Positions 1-9,100 are shown, counted from the stretch's first letter. The stretch is DNA of 64,000 bases from an uncultured Oscillospiraceae bacterium (GCA_934631005.1 CAKTXA010000010.1:7433-71432), one strand, 5' to 3'. The notes: generated by a model from the letters alone, not told the origin. Numbers and translations are program-made.

Positions 1-2057
1 GCGACCGGGGCGGTCTCGAACAGCACGCCGATGCGCCGCAGCAGCGGCGCGTATTCCGCGTCCGCCTGCCAGCCGGGGCTGCCCAGCGCCTGCGCCGCGG
101 CCTGCTGCGCCTGCTCCAGCGTTTGCAGATCCATCTCCAGCGCCGCCGCGCGCAGCAGCGGCAGGCCGTGCTGGCGGCTGCCGAAAAAGTCGCCCGGCCC
201 GCGCAGGGCCAGATCCTTCTGCGCGATGGCAAAGCCGTCGGACGACTGGCAGAGCGTCTTTAACCGCTCCAGCGTCTCCGGCTTTTTGCTGGACGAGACG
301 AGCACGCAGTACGATTTCCGCGCCCCGCGGCCCACGCGCCCGCGCAGCTGGTGCAACTGGCTGAGTCCGAAGCGGTCGGCGTTTTCGATGAGGATGAGGT
401 TTGCGTTCGGCACGTCCACGCCGACCTCGATGACCGTGGTGCACACGAGCACATCGAGCTCGTGCCGCGCAAAGCGGGCCATGACGTCCTCCTTGTCGGC
501 GCTTTTCATCTTGCCGTGCAGCAGTCCCACGCGAAGCGTCGGGAACACCGTCGCTTGCAGCGTCTCGGCCCAGACCTCGGCGGATTTGAGCGACTCCAGC
601 TCGCTCTCCTCCACGGCGGGGCAGACGATGTACACCTGCCCGCCTGCGTCGCACTGCTTCTGGACAAACGCGTGGATGCGGCGGCGGTAGCCCTCATCCA
701 CCAGGAAAGTCTCCACCGGCTGCCGCCCGGGCGGCAGCTCGTCGATGGTCGACACGTCCAGCTCGCCGTAGGCGATGAGCGCCAGCGTGCGCGGGATGGG
801 CGTGGCGGACATGACGAGCAGGTGCGGGCTCTCGCCCTTGCCCGACAGGCGTGCCCGCTGCGCCACGCCGAAGCGGTGCTGCTCGTCGGCGATGACGAGC
901 GAGAGAGCTTTGAACGCCACATCCGCCGTCAAAAGCGCATGCGTGCCCACGGCGACCTGTGCCGTGCCATCTGCCAGCTGCGCCTTGACGCCGCGCTTCT
1001 GCGCCGCGGTCATCGACCCGGTCAGAAGCGCCACCGTCACGCCCAGCGGCGCCAGCAGCGCCGTGAGCGTCTTATAGTGCTGCTCGGCCAGGATCTCGGT
1101 CGGCGCCATGAGCGCCGTCTGTACGCCTGCGCGCGCGGCGAGAAACGCCGCCGCGGCGGCCACTGCCGTCTTGCCGCTGCCGACGTCGCCCTGCACCAGC
1201 CGGTTCATCGGCGTGCCGGAGGCAAGGTCATGCGCGATCTGCCCGAGCACCTTCTCCTGCGCCGCCGTCAGGCGGTAGGGAAGCGCCGCGTAAAATTCCG
1301 GCAGCGCATCGCTCGCGATGACGGGCGCGTGCTGCTCGCGCCGCTCGGAGCGGACGAGCTGCAGACCTGCCGAAAAGACGAAAAATTCCTCAAACACCAG
1401 CCGCCGCCGCGCTTCGCGCAGTGCCAGCTCGTTTTCCGGCGTGTGCACCGCGCGATAGGCGGCCTGCGCGCCGCAAAGGCCGTACTCCGCCCGCACGTTC
1501 GCGGGCAGCAGCTCCGGCAGCTGCGCGCAGCACGCGTCCAGCGCCTGCTGCACGCACTGCATGACCACGGTGTTCGACAGCCCCGCCGTGAGCGAATAGA
1601 TGGGAAACAGCCGTCCCGTGACCGTCCCTGCGCGCTCCGCCGGCTCAAAGGCGGGGGTCGTGACCTGCGCCGCGCCGTCGGCGTTCAGCGTGCCGTAAAA
1701 GCGGTAGCTCTCGCCGTAATGCAGGGCGTCGGAGAGATACGGCCGGTTAAAAAACACCAGCGTCAGCCGCCCGGTCGCGTCCGCGGCCTGCATGCGCGTA
1801 ACATCCAGCCCCTTGCGGATGTGCGACGTGCGCGGCGAGGAGACGATCATCGCCTCAAAGCACGCGGGCACGTCCGGCTGCAGCCGGGCGATGTCCACGA
1901 GCTTCGTGCGGTCCTCATAATCGCGCGGGAAGAACGTCAAAAGGTCGTAGAGCGTATGCACGCCCAGCTTTGCGAACAGCCCCGCCCGCACGGTGCTGAC
2001 GCCGCGCAGCGCCGTCACAGGCGCATAAAGATCGACCGGCGGCTTTTCCTGCGGCAT
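1..2057 (-). CDS. recG: ATP-dependent DNA helicase RecG (3' end cut by window edge)
   Basis: RecG is a superfamily 2 helicase that reverses stalled forks and migrates branched junctions. The protein runs right to left from an ATG at 2057-2055, preceded by AAGGAGGG. The N-terminal wedge/OB region comes first, then the Walker A motif GDVGSGKT, the DEQH box (IADEQHRFGV), SATPIPRT (motif III) and the C-terminal helicase motifs with QLRGRVGRG. 685 complete codons lie in the window, about the usual RecG length, so only the last few residues are missing. It lies downstream of rpsT, but a terminator separates them. Identification is secure. Confidence 0.97.
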   Translation of the reverse strand, partial: MPQEKPPVDLYAPVTALRGVSTVRAGLFAKLGVHTLYDLLTFFPRDYEDRTKLVDIARLQPDVPACFEAMIVSSPRTSHIRKGLDVTRMQAADATGRLTLVFFNRPYLSDALHYGESYRFYGTLNADGAAQVTTPAFEPAERAGTVTGRLFPIYSLTAGLSNTVVMQCVQQALDACCAQLPELLPANVRAEYGLCGAQAAYRAVHTPENELALREARRRLVFEEFFVFSAGLQLVRSERREQHAPVIASDALPEFYAALPYRLTAAQEKVLGQIAHDLASGTPMNRLVQGDVGSGKTAVAAAAAFLAARAGVQTALMAPTEILAEQHYKTLTALLAPLGVTVALLTGSMTAAQKRGVKAQLADGTAQVAVGTHALLTADVAFKALSLVIADEQHRFGVAQRARLSGKGESPHLLVMSATPIPRTLALIAYGELDVSTIDELPPGRQPVETFLVDEGYRRRIHAFVQKQCDAGGQVYIVCPAVEESELESLKSAEVWAETLQATVFPTLRVGLLHGKMKSADKEDVMARFARHELDVLVCTTVIEVGVDVPNANLILIENADRFGLSQLHQLRGRVGRGARKSYCVLVSSSKKPETLERLKTLCQSSDGFAIAQKDLALRGPGDFFGSRQHGLPLLRAAALEMDLQTLEQAQQAAAQALGSPGWQADAEYAPLLRRIGVLFETAPV

Positions 2058-2121
2058 GACATACCCTCCTTTTGCGTGTTTTGAGTATAGTATAGGGGAC
2101 AAACGGTGCAAATTCAACGGA

Positions 2122-2155
2122 AAATGAAAAATCCCTCCGGCGGAAACCGGAGGGG
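2122..2155 (-). terminator. Rho-independent terminator of rpsT
   Basis: A perfect 8-bp stem (2133-2140 with 2147-2154, CCCTCCGG/CCGGAGGG) is followed on the minus strand by TTTTT-CATTTT. It lies 12 bases past the rpsT stop and before recG, so it should separate the two transcripts. Confidence 0.9.
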
Positions 2156-2166
2156 ATCATTCATCC

Positions 2167-2430
2167 TTATGCCATCTTGTTGAGCTTCAGGGTAATGCCG
2201 CTCTTTTTGCGGGCAGCGTTATTCTTGTGAATAATTCCCTTGCTGACAGCCTTGTCGATGGTCTTCACCGCAGCCTTGTACGCGCTATCGGCCTGCTCCT
2301 GGTTGCCTGCGGCAACGGCGGCGTCAAACTTCTTCAGCGTGCTTTTCAGAACGGACTTGTCCGCTTTGTTGCGCTCGTTGTTGACCTTGGATACCAGAAC
2401 TCTCTTCTTGGCAGACTTAATGTTGGGCAT
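2167..2430 (-). CDS. rpsT: 30S ribosomal protein S20
   Basis: An 87-residue basic protein starting MPNIKSAKKRV and rich in Lys and Ala, the classic S20 pattern; it binds 16S rRNA in the body of the small subunit. The start is fixed by a strong GGAGGAGG ribosome-binding site just upstream (2437-2444 on the plus strand). The open frame continues further upstream, but only this ATG has the SD and the S20 N-terminus. It is monocistronic: its own promoter lies at 2491-2519 and a terminator follows the stop. rpsT next to gpr is a common Firmicutes arrangement. Confidence 0.98.
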   Translation of the reverse strand: MPNIKSAKKRVLVSKVNNERNKADKSVLKSTLKKFDAAVAAGNQEQADSAYKAAVKTIDKAVSKGIIHKNNAARKKSGITLKLNKMA

Positions 2431-2490
2431 GACTACACCTCCTCCAATAGCGTTTACGCGGAACAGCGTTTTTGTTCCATGCAGAAACAC

Positions 2491-2519
2491 ATTATAACGG
2501 GAACCTTCGATAAAATCAA
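2491..2519 (-). promoter_or_regulatory. SigA-type promoter of rpsT
   Basis: On the minus strand TTGATT (2519-2514), a 17-nt spacer and a perfect TATAAT (2496-2491) lie about 60 bases ahead of the rpsT start. Spacing and sequence are near consensus. Confidence 0.85.
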
Positions 2520-2598
2520 TCCCTTTTTTCAGCTTTTGCCAAAAAAATTCGCATATTGTTTTTTTCTGCGCGCAAACTAGCCGCGAGGTGATGCGATC

Positions 2599-3447
2599 AT
2601 GGCCATTCGGACCGATCTTGCCGTGGAGGAGCACGCGCTTTGGGCGCAGTCGGCGGGGGCGCAGACGGAGCTTCCGGGTGTGAGAGCCGCGCAGCGCGAG
2701 GTGCGCGGCGTGGGCATCCATACCGTCCGCATTCTCGATGAGGAGGGCGCGCGGCAGCTGCATAAGCCCGTGGGGACGTATGTGACGCTGGAGACCGACC
2801 CTTTGCGCCGCCGCGAGCCGAGCGGCTTTGCCCGCACGGTGCAGGTGATGGCCGCGGAGCTGGGAAAGCTTCTTGACCGCACGAAGCGCACGCTCGTCGT
2901 GGGGCTCGGCAACGCCGCCGTCACGCCCGACGCCGTGGGGCCGCTCACGCTGCGCAGTCTGATCGTCACGCGCCACCTGCCTGTGCTCACGCAGCACGGC
3001 GGCTTCTGCGACCTCAGCGCGCTGGAGCCGGGCGTGCTCGGCACAACGGGTATGGAGAGCGCCGAGACCGTCCGCGCGGTAGCGGACGCGATGCAGCCCG
3101 AGCAGATCGTGGTGGTGGACGCGCTCGCCGCGGCGGAGCCCGCGCGCATCTGCGCCAGCATCCAGCTCACCGACACCGGCATCGTGCCGGGCTCGGGCGT
3201 TGGCAACAGCCGCGCCGCCTTCAGCCGCGAGACGCTCGGCGCGCCGGTGGTGGCCATCGGCGTACCCACGGTCGTGGACGCGCAGACGCTTCTGCCGGAG
3301 GGGCAGACGTGCGCACCGGGGCTGATCGTCACCCCGCGCGATATTGACGCGCGCGTGCGCGAAACGGCGCAGGTGATCGGCTACGCGCTCGACCTCGCGC
3401 TGCACCGCGGGCTGCGGCTGGAGGATGTGCCGTGTTTTCTGGCATAA
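2599..3447 (+). CDS. gpr: Spore germination protease GPR
   Basis: An aspartic-type (A25) endopeptidase that starts degradation of small acid-soluble proteins when spores germinate. The 282-residue product begins MAIRTDLAVE, where RTDLAVE is the family's N-terminal signature, and contains the conserved VVGLGN and GIVPGSGVGN stretches. The ATG follows GAGGTGATGCGATC. In Bacillus about 15 propeptide residues precede the RTDLAVE region and are removed by autoprocessing; here only three do, so the zymogen step is probably reduced or absent. The protein is also shorter than Bacillus GPR, as is usual in Clostridia. It diverges from rpsT. Confidence 0.95.
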   Translation: MAIRTDLAVEEHALWAQSAGAQTELPGVRAAQREVRGVGIHTVRILDEEGARQLHKPVGTYVTLETDPLRRREPSGFARTVQVMAAELGKLLDRTKRTLVVGLGNAAVTPDAVGPLTLRSLIVTRHLPVLTQHGGFCDLSALEPGVLGTTGMESAETVRAVADAMQPEQIVVVDALAAAEPARICASIQLTDTGIVPGSGVGNSRAAFSRETLGAPVVAIGVPTVVDAQTLLPEGQTCAPGLIVTPRDIDARVRETAQVIGYALDLALHRGLRLEDVPCFLA

Positions 3448-3868
3448 TGTTTTGAAGCGTTATGTCAATTATATTATCTAAAATTTTTTTGATTCCGCCG
3501 AAAATGTTCCTGTTGATAAACCTGTTGAAGATGTGAATAACTCTTGCGTTTCGGGAGTTATTCACATCATGCACAGTTTATGCACAGGAGGCGGAATGCA
3601 ATTTTTTCTCCGGGAAAAGGGTAACAAAAATCAAACATCGCCGCGCGATCCGGCGGGAAAACGGGATTACGTCAACTTGTGAACGCGAAAATCGAGGCAA
3701 AAAAGTTCCGGTTTGTGCAAAAATAACGGTTTTGCCGCCCAGATGGCACGCTGTTCGGGTAAAATGTCGATTTTGTGGGGATTTTGCCGCCCGCAGGGGA
3801 AAATACACTTGCAATCAGGGGCAAATGCAGTATGATAGGCACGAAAAGAGAAACAGGAGGGTCTCGCG
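3448..3868 (+). other. 420-base intergenic region with DnaA-box-like cluster and inverted repeat
   Basis: No convincing gene is present. An A+T-rich stretch (about 3450-3490) is followed within 76 bases by four DnaA-box-like 9-mers: TGTTGATAA (3511-3519), TGTGAATAA (3532-3540), TTATTCACA (3558-3566) and TTATGCACA (3578-3586). The middle two lie in the arms of a perfect 14-bp inverted repeat (3530-3543 and 3555-3568, 11-base loop). The rest (3600-3800) has no obvious structure and carries the promoter of the next gene at its end. The repeat could alternatively be a terminator-like hairpin for gpr, but it has no T-tract. Confidence 0.55.
3809..3836 (+). promoter_or_regulatory. SigA-type promoter for the PQ-loop gene
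   Basis: TTGCAA (3809-3814), 16-nt spacer, TATGAT (3831-3836), 33 bases before the start codon of the next gene. Confidence 0.6.
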
Positions 3869-4177
3869 ATGCAGAATATGCTCGAGGCCATGATGCTCAT
3901 CTGCTTTGGGTTTTCGTGGCCGATCTCGCTCATCAACAACTACCGCACACGCACGGCGCACGGCATGAGCCTGCCGTTCATCCTGCTGATCATCTTCGGC
4001 TATGTCTGCGGCATCACCGCCAAGATCATCGCCGGCAAGATCAACTATGTGCTGATCGTGTATTTCTTCAATCTCTTCGCCGTGAGCCTGAACCTGCTGG
4101 TGTATTTCCGCAACCGGAAGATCGACCGCCAGGTCCATAAGGACGCCAATACGAAAAGAACGGCGATCAAGTCTTGA
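3869..4177 (+). CDS. Small PQ-loop (SemiSWEET-like) membrane protein
   Basis: A 102-residue protein with three predicted membrane helices (about residues 5-20, 34-53 and 58-78) and a basic C-terminal tail. The segment WPISLINNYRTRTAHGMS resembles the PQ-loop motif of SemiSWEET half-transporters, which dimerise to move small solutes, often sugars. The start has an AGGAGG site at spacing 9. The substrate cannot be read from sequence. It stands alone, with a promoter in front and the structured RNA's promoter overlapping its 3' end. Confidence 0.7.
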   Translation: MQNMLEAMMLICFGFSWPISLINNYRTRTAHGMSLPFILLIIFGYVCGITAKIIAGKINYVLIVYFFNLFAVSLNLLVYFRNRKIDRQVHKDANTKRTAIKS

Positions 4178-4201
4178 CTTTTTGCGCGAAACTGCTATAT
4201 T
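4174..4201 (+). promoter_or_regulatory. Strong promoter of the structured RNA
   Basis: TTGACT (4174-4179), 16-nt spacer, TATATT (4196-4201). It overlaps the stop codon of the PQ-loop gene and places the transcript start near 4208. Confidence 0.8.
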
Positions 4202-4207
4202 TAGTAG

Positions 4208-4550
4208 TAGCGTATCCACAACTTCATACCATATGTGCTCAGGGACGTGTAACCCGGGTATGCTGCGGCAGATCCGGGTGAAAAAGGAAGGGGTAACCAA
4301 ACCCGCGCGACCGGCGCCGTGGGCCCAAGGATGCACCGAGGCGGTATGACCGCTGGGGCGAAAGCCCGTCATTGCAGAGGATTCTGTGAGAAGACAGGTT
4401 GCAGACGTGGCAGGAAACTGCCGTGGGGCGAGACGGAAGACTTGCTGTCCCCCGTGCGATCGCACGGTTCGTATACGATTGGGCGCATTCGGGCGTGCTT
4501 CTCCGAATGCTGAGCTTCGCAGTGCACGCCGGTCATCTGACCGGCGTTTT
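4208..4550 (+). ncRNA. Structured non-coding RNA of about 340 nt, family not recognised
   Basis: No plausible reading frame with a ribosome-binding site lies here, but the region is bounded by a strong promoter and an intrinsic terminator and is full of helices: 4211-4217 with 4471-4477 (possible closing helix, one mismatch); 4252-4257/4274-4279; 4341-4345/4349-4353; 4356-4359/4364-4367 capped by GAAA; 4409-4413/4418-4422 capped by GAAA; 4452-4457/4462-4467; 4485-4492/4503-4510; and the terminator 4527-4535/4538-4546 followed by TTTT. I compared it by eye with the hallmarks of RNase P RNA, tmRNA, SRP RNA, cobalamin, c-di-AMP, lysine and T-box RNAs and found none. It could be a diverged member of one of these, a long riboswitch leader for the downstream gene, or a new class. 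Helices are visible; the function is unknown. Confidence 0.7.
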
Positions 4551-4571
4551 GTCTGTGTGCCGTTTTTGTAA

Positions 4572-4600
4572 GCCGCCGCTTGTTGATCGGCGGCTTTTTT
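4572..4600 (+). terminator. Second tandem terminator after the structured RNA
   Basis: GCCGCCG (4572-4578) pairs with CGGCGGC (4588-4594), followed by TTTTTT. With the hairpin at 4527-4546 it forms a double terminator, so read-through into the next gene should be low. Confidence 0.85.
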
Positions 4601-4642
4601 GCGCACACGGGCCCGCGCGCCCGGGAATATGCTTGCCGCGCT

Positions 4643-4801
4643 TTGTCCTGCCAGACGGGGCGTGTCAATACTGACCCGGTTTCATTCCCCCCTTATGAAA
4701 CCGACTGCCGAAGGACCGCATGTGGGGCATACGGTCCGCCTGCCCACGGGCTTCGGTTCTGGGAACGCCGAAGCCCGTGTTCAGCAGGATACAAAGGAGG
4801 A
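4643..4801 (+). promoter_or_regulatory. Leader with three hairpins ahead of the surface-protein block
   Basis: A weak promoter (TTGTCC 4643-4648, 18-nt spacer, AATACT 4667-4672) is followed by three consecutive stems: 4678-4685/4695-4702 (8 bp), 4713-4718/4732-4737 (6 bp plus inner ATG/CAT) and 4746-4756/4768-4778 (11 bp). None is followed by a T-tract, so they are not simple terminators. The AAAGGAGG site at 4794-4801 then serves the gene at 4815. No known riboswitch consensus is evident. Confidence 0.45.
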
Positions 4802-4814
4802 ACGATATAACGAT

Positions 4815-6098
4815 ATGAAAAAGCGACTGAGTTCGCTGCTGTTTCTTGCAGCGCTGCTGGTGGGGCTTTTGAGCGTCCCGGCGGGCGCGAAATACGGCAG
4901 CTCGTATGATTATGACGAGACGGATGCCGCGCAGGTCACCGTCACCGTGACGCTCGCCTACAACGGCGTGCCGCTGTACGGAAACAACAGCGAGGAAACG
5001 CCGCTGGCGCATCTGGACGTCACGGTGCCGTATTTCAGTCTGGAGCCATACGGCCTGTCGGACTATGACCGCTATCCGGCGCGCGTCATCACCGAAGGCG
5101 TGGAGAAGCCGATCGTCTTCTACGACAGGAACAAAGATGTCATCAAACGCCCGACGGCGCTGCACGCCATCCTCTGGCTGCTGGAGCGGTACTACTACGG
5201 CCTGTCCGAAGATGAATGCGGCAAGGGTGCGGCCTGTACGCAGAAGTACTTTGGTCGGTATTCAGGCAAGATGTACGACCTCAACGGCGGGGAATACCCG
5301 AACGGGCAGGCGGGACTGGCCGTCGGCGGCAGCCCAACGAGCCTGTACATGACCGAGTTCTGGGGTCATAACTATAACCTCATGTACTTCCGCAACCACG
5401 CCTATCCGCTGGCGTATGACGGCTGGGGCAGCACGGCGGACTATCAGCTTCTGTCCGACGGCGACACGCTGGACTTCGGCCTGTTCTCCAACAGCGATTT
5501 TTTCAGCGGCGGCGCGTTTGCGTGCTTCGGTCAGGATACCTACACCGTGGACACGGGCCAGCCGCTGCGTGTTTTGATGCAGCAAAGATCGACCGGCCAG
5601 CCCGTCAGCGGCGGCAGCGCCGGGTTCACGCCGTCCACCGGCCTGACCGCGGCGGTGTACGATGCGTACTGGCAGCCCGTAAAGGACGCCACGCTGACGC
5701 CCGCGGGCGAGGACGGCTGGTATACCGTCACCTTCCCGCGGGCGGGTACCTACTATCTGCTGGGCCGTGACCCGAACTGGGGCAAGAACGACGCGAACAT
5801 CGCGCCCGCCACAGCCAAGGTCGTGGTGACCGAGCCGCAGCAGGCAGGGCTTGCGCATACCGATGTGCAGCAGGGGAGCGGCGGCGTGCAGCTGCGGTGC
5901 GTGCTGGAGACCCCCGGCGGGCAGCTCATCGCGGCGCTGTTCCGGGATGGGTGGCTGATCACAACGTCTTTGCTGGACGTTACGGCGGCGGGCGCGCAGA
6001 CGCTCACGCTCCCGTCCGGCGGCGACACGGTCAAGCTCTTCCGCGTGCTGGACGGAGCCGCGCCGGAAGCGGCGTTCACAGGTAAACTTGGCGGCTGA
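4815..6098 (+). CDS. Secreted protein with DUF4430-like (transcobalamin beta-like) domain
   Basis: 427 residues with a typical signal peptide (MKKRLSSLLFLAALLVG, cleavage near VPAGA-KY). The central part (about residues 105-225) runs from an ALHAILWLLERYYYG helix through GGSPTSLYMTEFWG to LLSDGDTLDFGLFS, the layout of DUF4430 domains, which resemble the C-terminal cobalamin-contacting domain of intrinsic factor and transcobalamin. A beta-sandwich-like C-terminal half follows. The ATG at 4815 is chosen because AAAGGAGG precedes it and a signal peptide starts there, although the frame is open upstream. It heads the 4815-21535 surface block. Ligand binding is inference from fold family; cobalamin is one possibility. 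Confidence 0.7.
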   Translation: MKKRLSSLLFLAALLVGLLSVPAGAKYGSSYDYDETDAAQVTVTVTLAYNGVPLYGNNSEETPLAHLDVTVPYFSLEPYGLSDYDRYPARVITEGVEKPIVFYDRNKDVIKRPTALHAILWLLERYYYGLSEDECGKGAACTQKYFGRYSGKMYDLNGGEYPNGQAGLAVGGSPTSLYMTEFWGHNYNLMYFRNHAYPLAYDGWGSTADYQLLSDGDTLDFGLFSNSDFFSGGAFACFGQDTYTVDTGQPLRVLMQQRSTGQPVSGGSAGFTPSTGLTAAVYDAYWQPVKDATLTPAGEDGWYTVTFPRAGTYYLLGRDPNWGKNDANIAPATAKVVVTEPQQAGLAHTDVQQGSGGVQLRCVLETPGGQLIAALFRDGWLITTSLLDVTAAGAQTLTLPSGGDTVKLFRVLDGAAPEAAFTGKLGG

Positions 6099-6132
6099 GC
6101 CGCCTGGAAATAGAAAGAAGGAGAAAACAAAG

Positions 6133-9100
6133 ATGGACAATGTGAAAAGATCCCATGTCCGCCGCGCCGCAGCGCTAGTACTAGCGCTGGTCATGGTGCT
6201 CAGCACCATGACCATGATGGCCTTTGCCGCGGACAACAAGGTCACGGTAGAGTTTAAGGGGCTGCATAATGCGCAGCTCGCGGATATTAAGCTCTATACG
6301 TATGAGAATGACGTAAAGGGCACGGATGATCTGCTGGCCAGCCTCGAGCGCGTGCCGGACGGCTATCAGATGAAGTACACCGATGTCGAGCTCACCCCCG
6401 GCGACTACTGGGTGGACGGCTATGATGAGAATGGAGACTGCAATGGCGGTCTGGCGATCACCGTGGACGCAGACCATACGTCTTTTACGTTCCAGCGCTA
6501 CTATAGAGTCCGCGCCACAAATTCCGGCTGGGTCGCTGGCACGGATTATACGATCGAAGTTACGCTCACCGATACTGTTGGAGCGTCGCGTCTGCTCGCG
6601 CTCGGTACGGCCGTAGAAAGTAAGGGGTATGCATGGGAAGCGACCCGTACCAGCTTCATCTTTGTGGTAGGCGATACGGTCAGCGTCACGCTTCGTCCGG
6701 ACGTGGAGAAGCATCCGAACTTTAACCCGCTGACAGATACCAGAACGCCGAAAGATACACAGTCCCTTGACAAAGAGTGCAAGGAATTCTTCAATGTCTC
6801 GTTCAGCGCGCCTGCGGGCTCGACGGTCGATATGGGTACGCTGAAGAACTACTTTGTGTACACCTTCCTTGAGCCCTATGTGCGGGATACCGAAGCAGGC
6901 ACCGCAACGTTCCGTGTTGATAAGGGGACAACGTATTTTTATCGCGTGCGCAATCCGCAGGGCGCGACCTATTGGAACTACAAGTCCTGGTCCGCCAATG
7001 AGGACATCACGATCACGGAAAAAGACCTCGGCATGGACGACGGCGAGTTCAACAAGAGCACGATCTACCACTTTGAAAATAACGTCTATGATCGTGCAGG
7101 TATTTACCTGAACATCAACACCAAGGGCTACAAGAGCATGGTTACCGGCGATACGTTCGAGCTCAACTCATTCCGCAACTGGTTTTCGATAGAGAGTCCT
7201 AGGAACGCACAGGTCGCGCTGCCGGAGATGCACTATCAGGTCATCGACGCAAACGGTGATCCCAGCGACGTTGTGACCATCACGCCGAATGAGCTGAATA
7301 GCAACGTGGCTGTGATGGAGGCCCAAAAGGCCGGTACGGCCATTGTGCTGGTCACGTATGACGCAATGACGAATATGACTGGCCAGAGCAATGAAAGTAC
7401 GAAAACTGTTGATTCGCAGCGTTTTTCAGCGATCTGGCCGGAACTGACGGGCGTGTTTGTTGTGACGGTCGATGCAGACGGCAGCGCCATCCAGACCAAC
7501 ATGGAGCTTGACCGTATGGATGCTGTGATCGAAAAGGATGAAGCTCGCCAGCTCGATGCCGAGCATGACATCCTGTTCTACACCGGCGACAGCGGCGCGA
7601 CCTACAGCTTTAAGCCCGAGACTGGCTGCACCGTGAGTGTCCTGCGCCCCACCGTGACCGAAACAGCGCTGACCTATTCCGGCGGCTTTGTGACGGACGG
7701 TGTGACCAAAGCAAGCGACGGCACCATGACTGTTACCGGCCTTGTGACCGGCCGCAGCATCATCAAGGTCACAAAGAACGGCCTTTCTACCTATCAAGTC
7801 ATTACCGCGCGTCAGGTGAGCTACAAGCTCGTGGACGCGAATGGTGTCGAACTGACAGACGAGGCCAAGACCCATGTCGCGCCCGGTGACACTGTCACTG
7901 TCCAGTTCTCAAACCTGATCAGCCCGAAGGAAAAGCTCTCCGGTGTCTATAATTTCAATTTCACACCGTACCTTGAGGGCGAGGATGGATCCTTCTTCAA
8001 GGGTGATGCTGGCGGCGGGCGGTATGATATTGGTGTCTATGATTTCAGCGGTAATCCGGTGCGCCAAAAACTGAATATTACTATCCCGAAGTACTGGATC
8101 GAAGATACCTATACATTGACCGGTGCGATCAAGCGGGGCGGTTATGCGGGCGTTCCGACACACCGCGGCGTTACCTATGCCAATGGCACTAATCCAAAGT
8201 TTGACGCGCCCAATGTCTCTGGTATCCTCAGCCGCCTGCCGGAGGTCTCTGTGGCAGTGAACAGCTCCAATTCCGATCTGCTGCGCGTGCAGCTCCGTTT
8301 TGAGGACGAGACGGGCAAGACCGTTGCCGTTTCTCCGGACGAGATCACCATTCAGGACAGCTACAATGTTAGATCCATGCTGACCGCTGACGGCCAGTTC
8401 GGCGCAGTTGCGGGCGACTTCACCTATGCGGTCGAAAAGGCCGGTTATGAAGCCAAAAACGGCACTCTCGCCGTGAGCGGCACCGCCCTCGAGTTCACCA
8501 TCACGCTCACCCGTACCGCCGACAAGATCGCGGCGGAAGCGGTCGAAGCGGAGATCGCCGCCATCGGCACCGTTACGAAAAACAGCGGCGAAAAGCTCGC
8601 CGCCGTGCGCAAGGCGTATGAGTCCCTGACCGATGCGCAGAAGGAACTCGTCGGCAATCTCGGCGCGCTGACCGCCGCCGAGAGCCGCTATGAGCGTCTT
8701 GTGAACGCCGACCGCACGGACACCGTCGGCAAGCCCTCCGTCCGCGAGGACGCGGGCAGCGACGAAGCGGCTGACGACGTCTCCTACAGCGACGTGAAGG
8801 ACGGCGACTGGTTCGCAGACGCTGTGCAGTCCATGACCGGGCTCGGCCTGATGTCCGGCACCGGCAGCGGCAAATTCTCTCCGAATGCCGACACCACCCG
8901 CGCGATGATCGTCACCATCCTCGCCCGTCTGGACGGCGAAGAGACCTCCGGCACACCGTGGTACGCCGCGGGCCGCGCCTGGGCGATGGAGAACGGCGTG
9001 TCCGACGGCACGAACATGGACGGCAAGATCACTCGCGAGCAGCTGTGCGCCATGCTCTACCGTTACGCGCAGCTCCGCGGCTATGACACCACGCAGGGCG

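Noticed and set aside
351..2084. A long plus-strand open frame across recG
   Set aside because: recG on the minus strand shows all helicase motifs; the plus frame is a composition artefact.
2550..2557. SigG-like -10 (CATATTGT) upstream of gpr
   Set aside because: gpr is SigG-dependent in Bacillus, but no matching -35 sits at a suitable distance here, so I did not list it.
4440..4480. Group II intron domain V-like helix (CCGTGCGATCGCACGG followed by TTCG)
   Set aside because: It is a simple palindromic hairpin with no GNRA loop or catalytic triad arrangement, no intron-encoded protein and no splice-site context.
4208..4550. Cobalamin riboswitch upstream of the DUF4430 proteins
   Set aside because: The context invited it, but the B12 box (GCCAGGAGACC-like), the GCCACTG element and the GGGAA..GGTG core are absent from both strands, and terminators separate the RNA from the genes.
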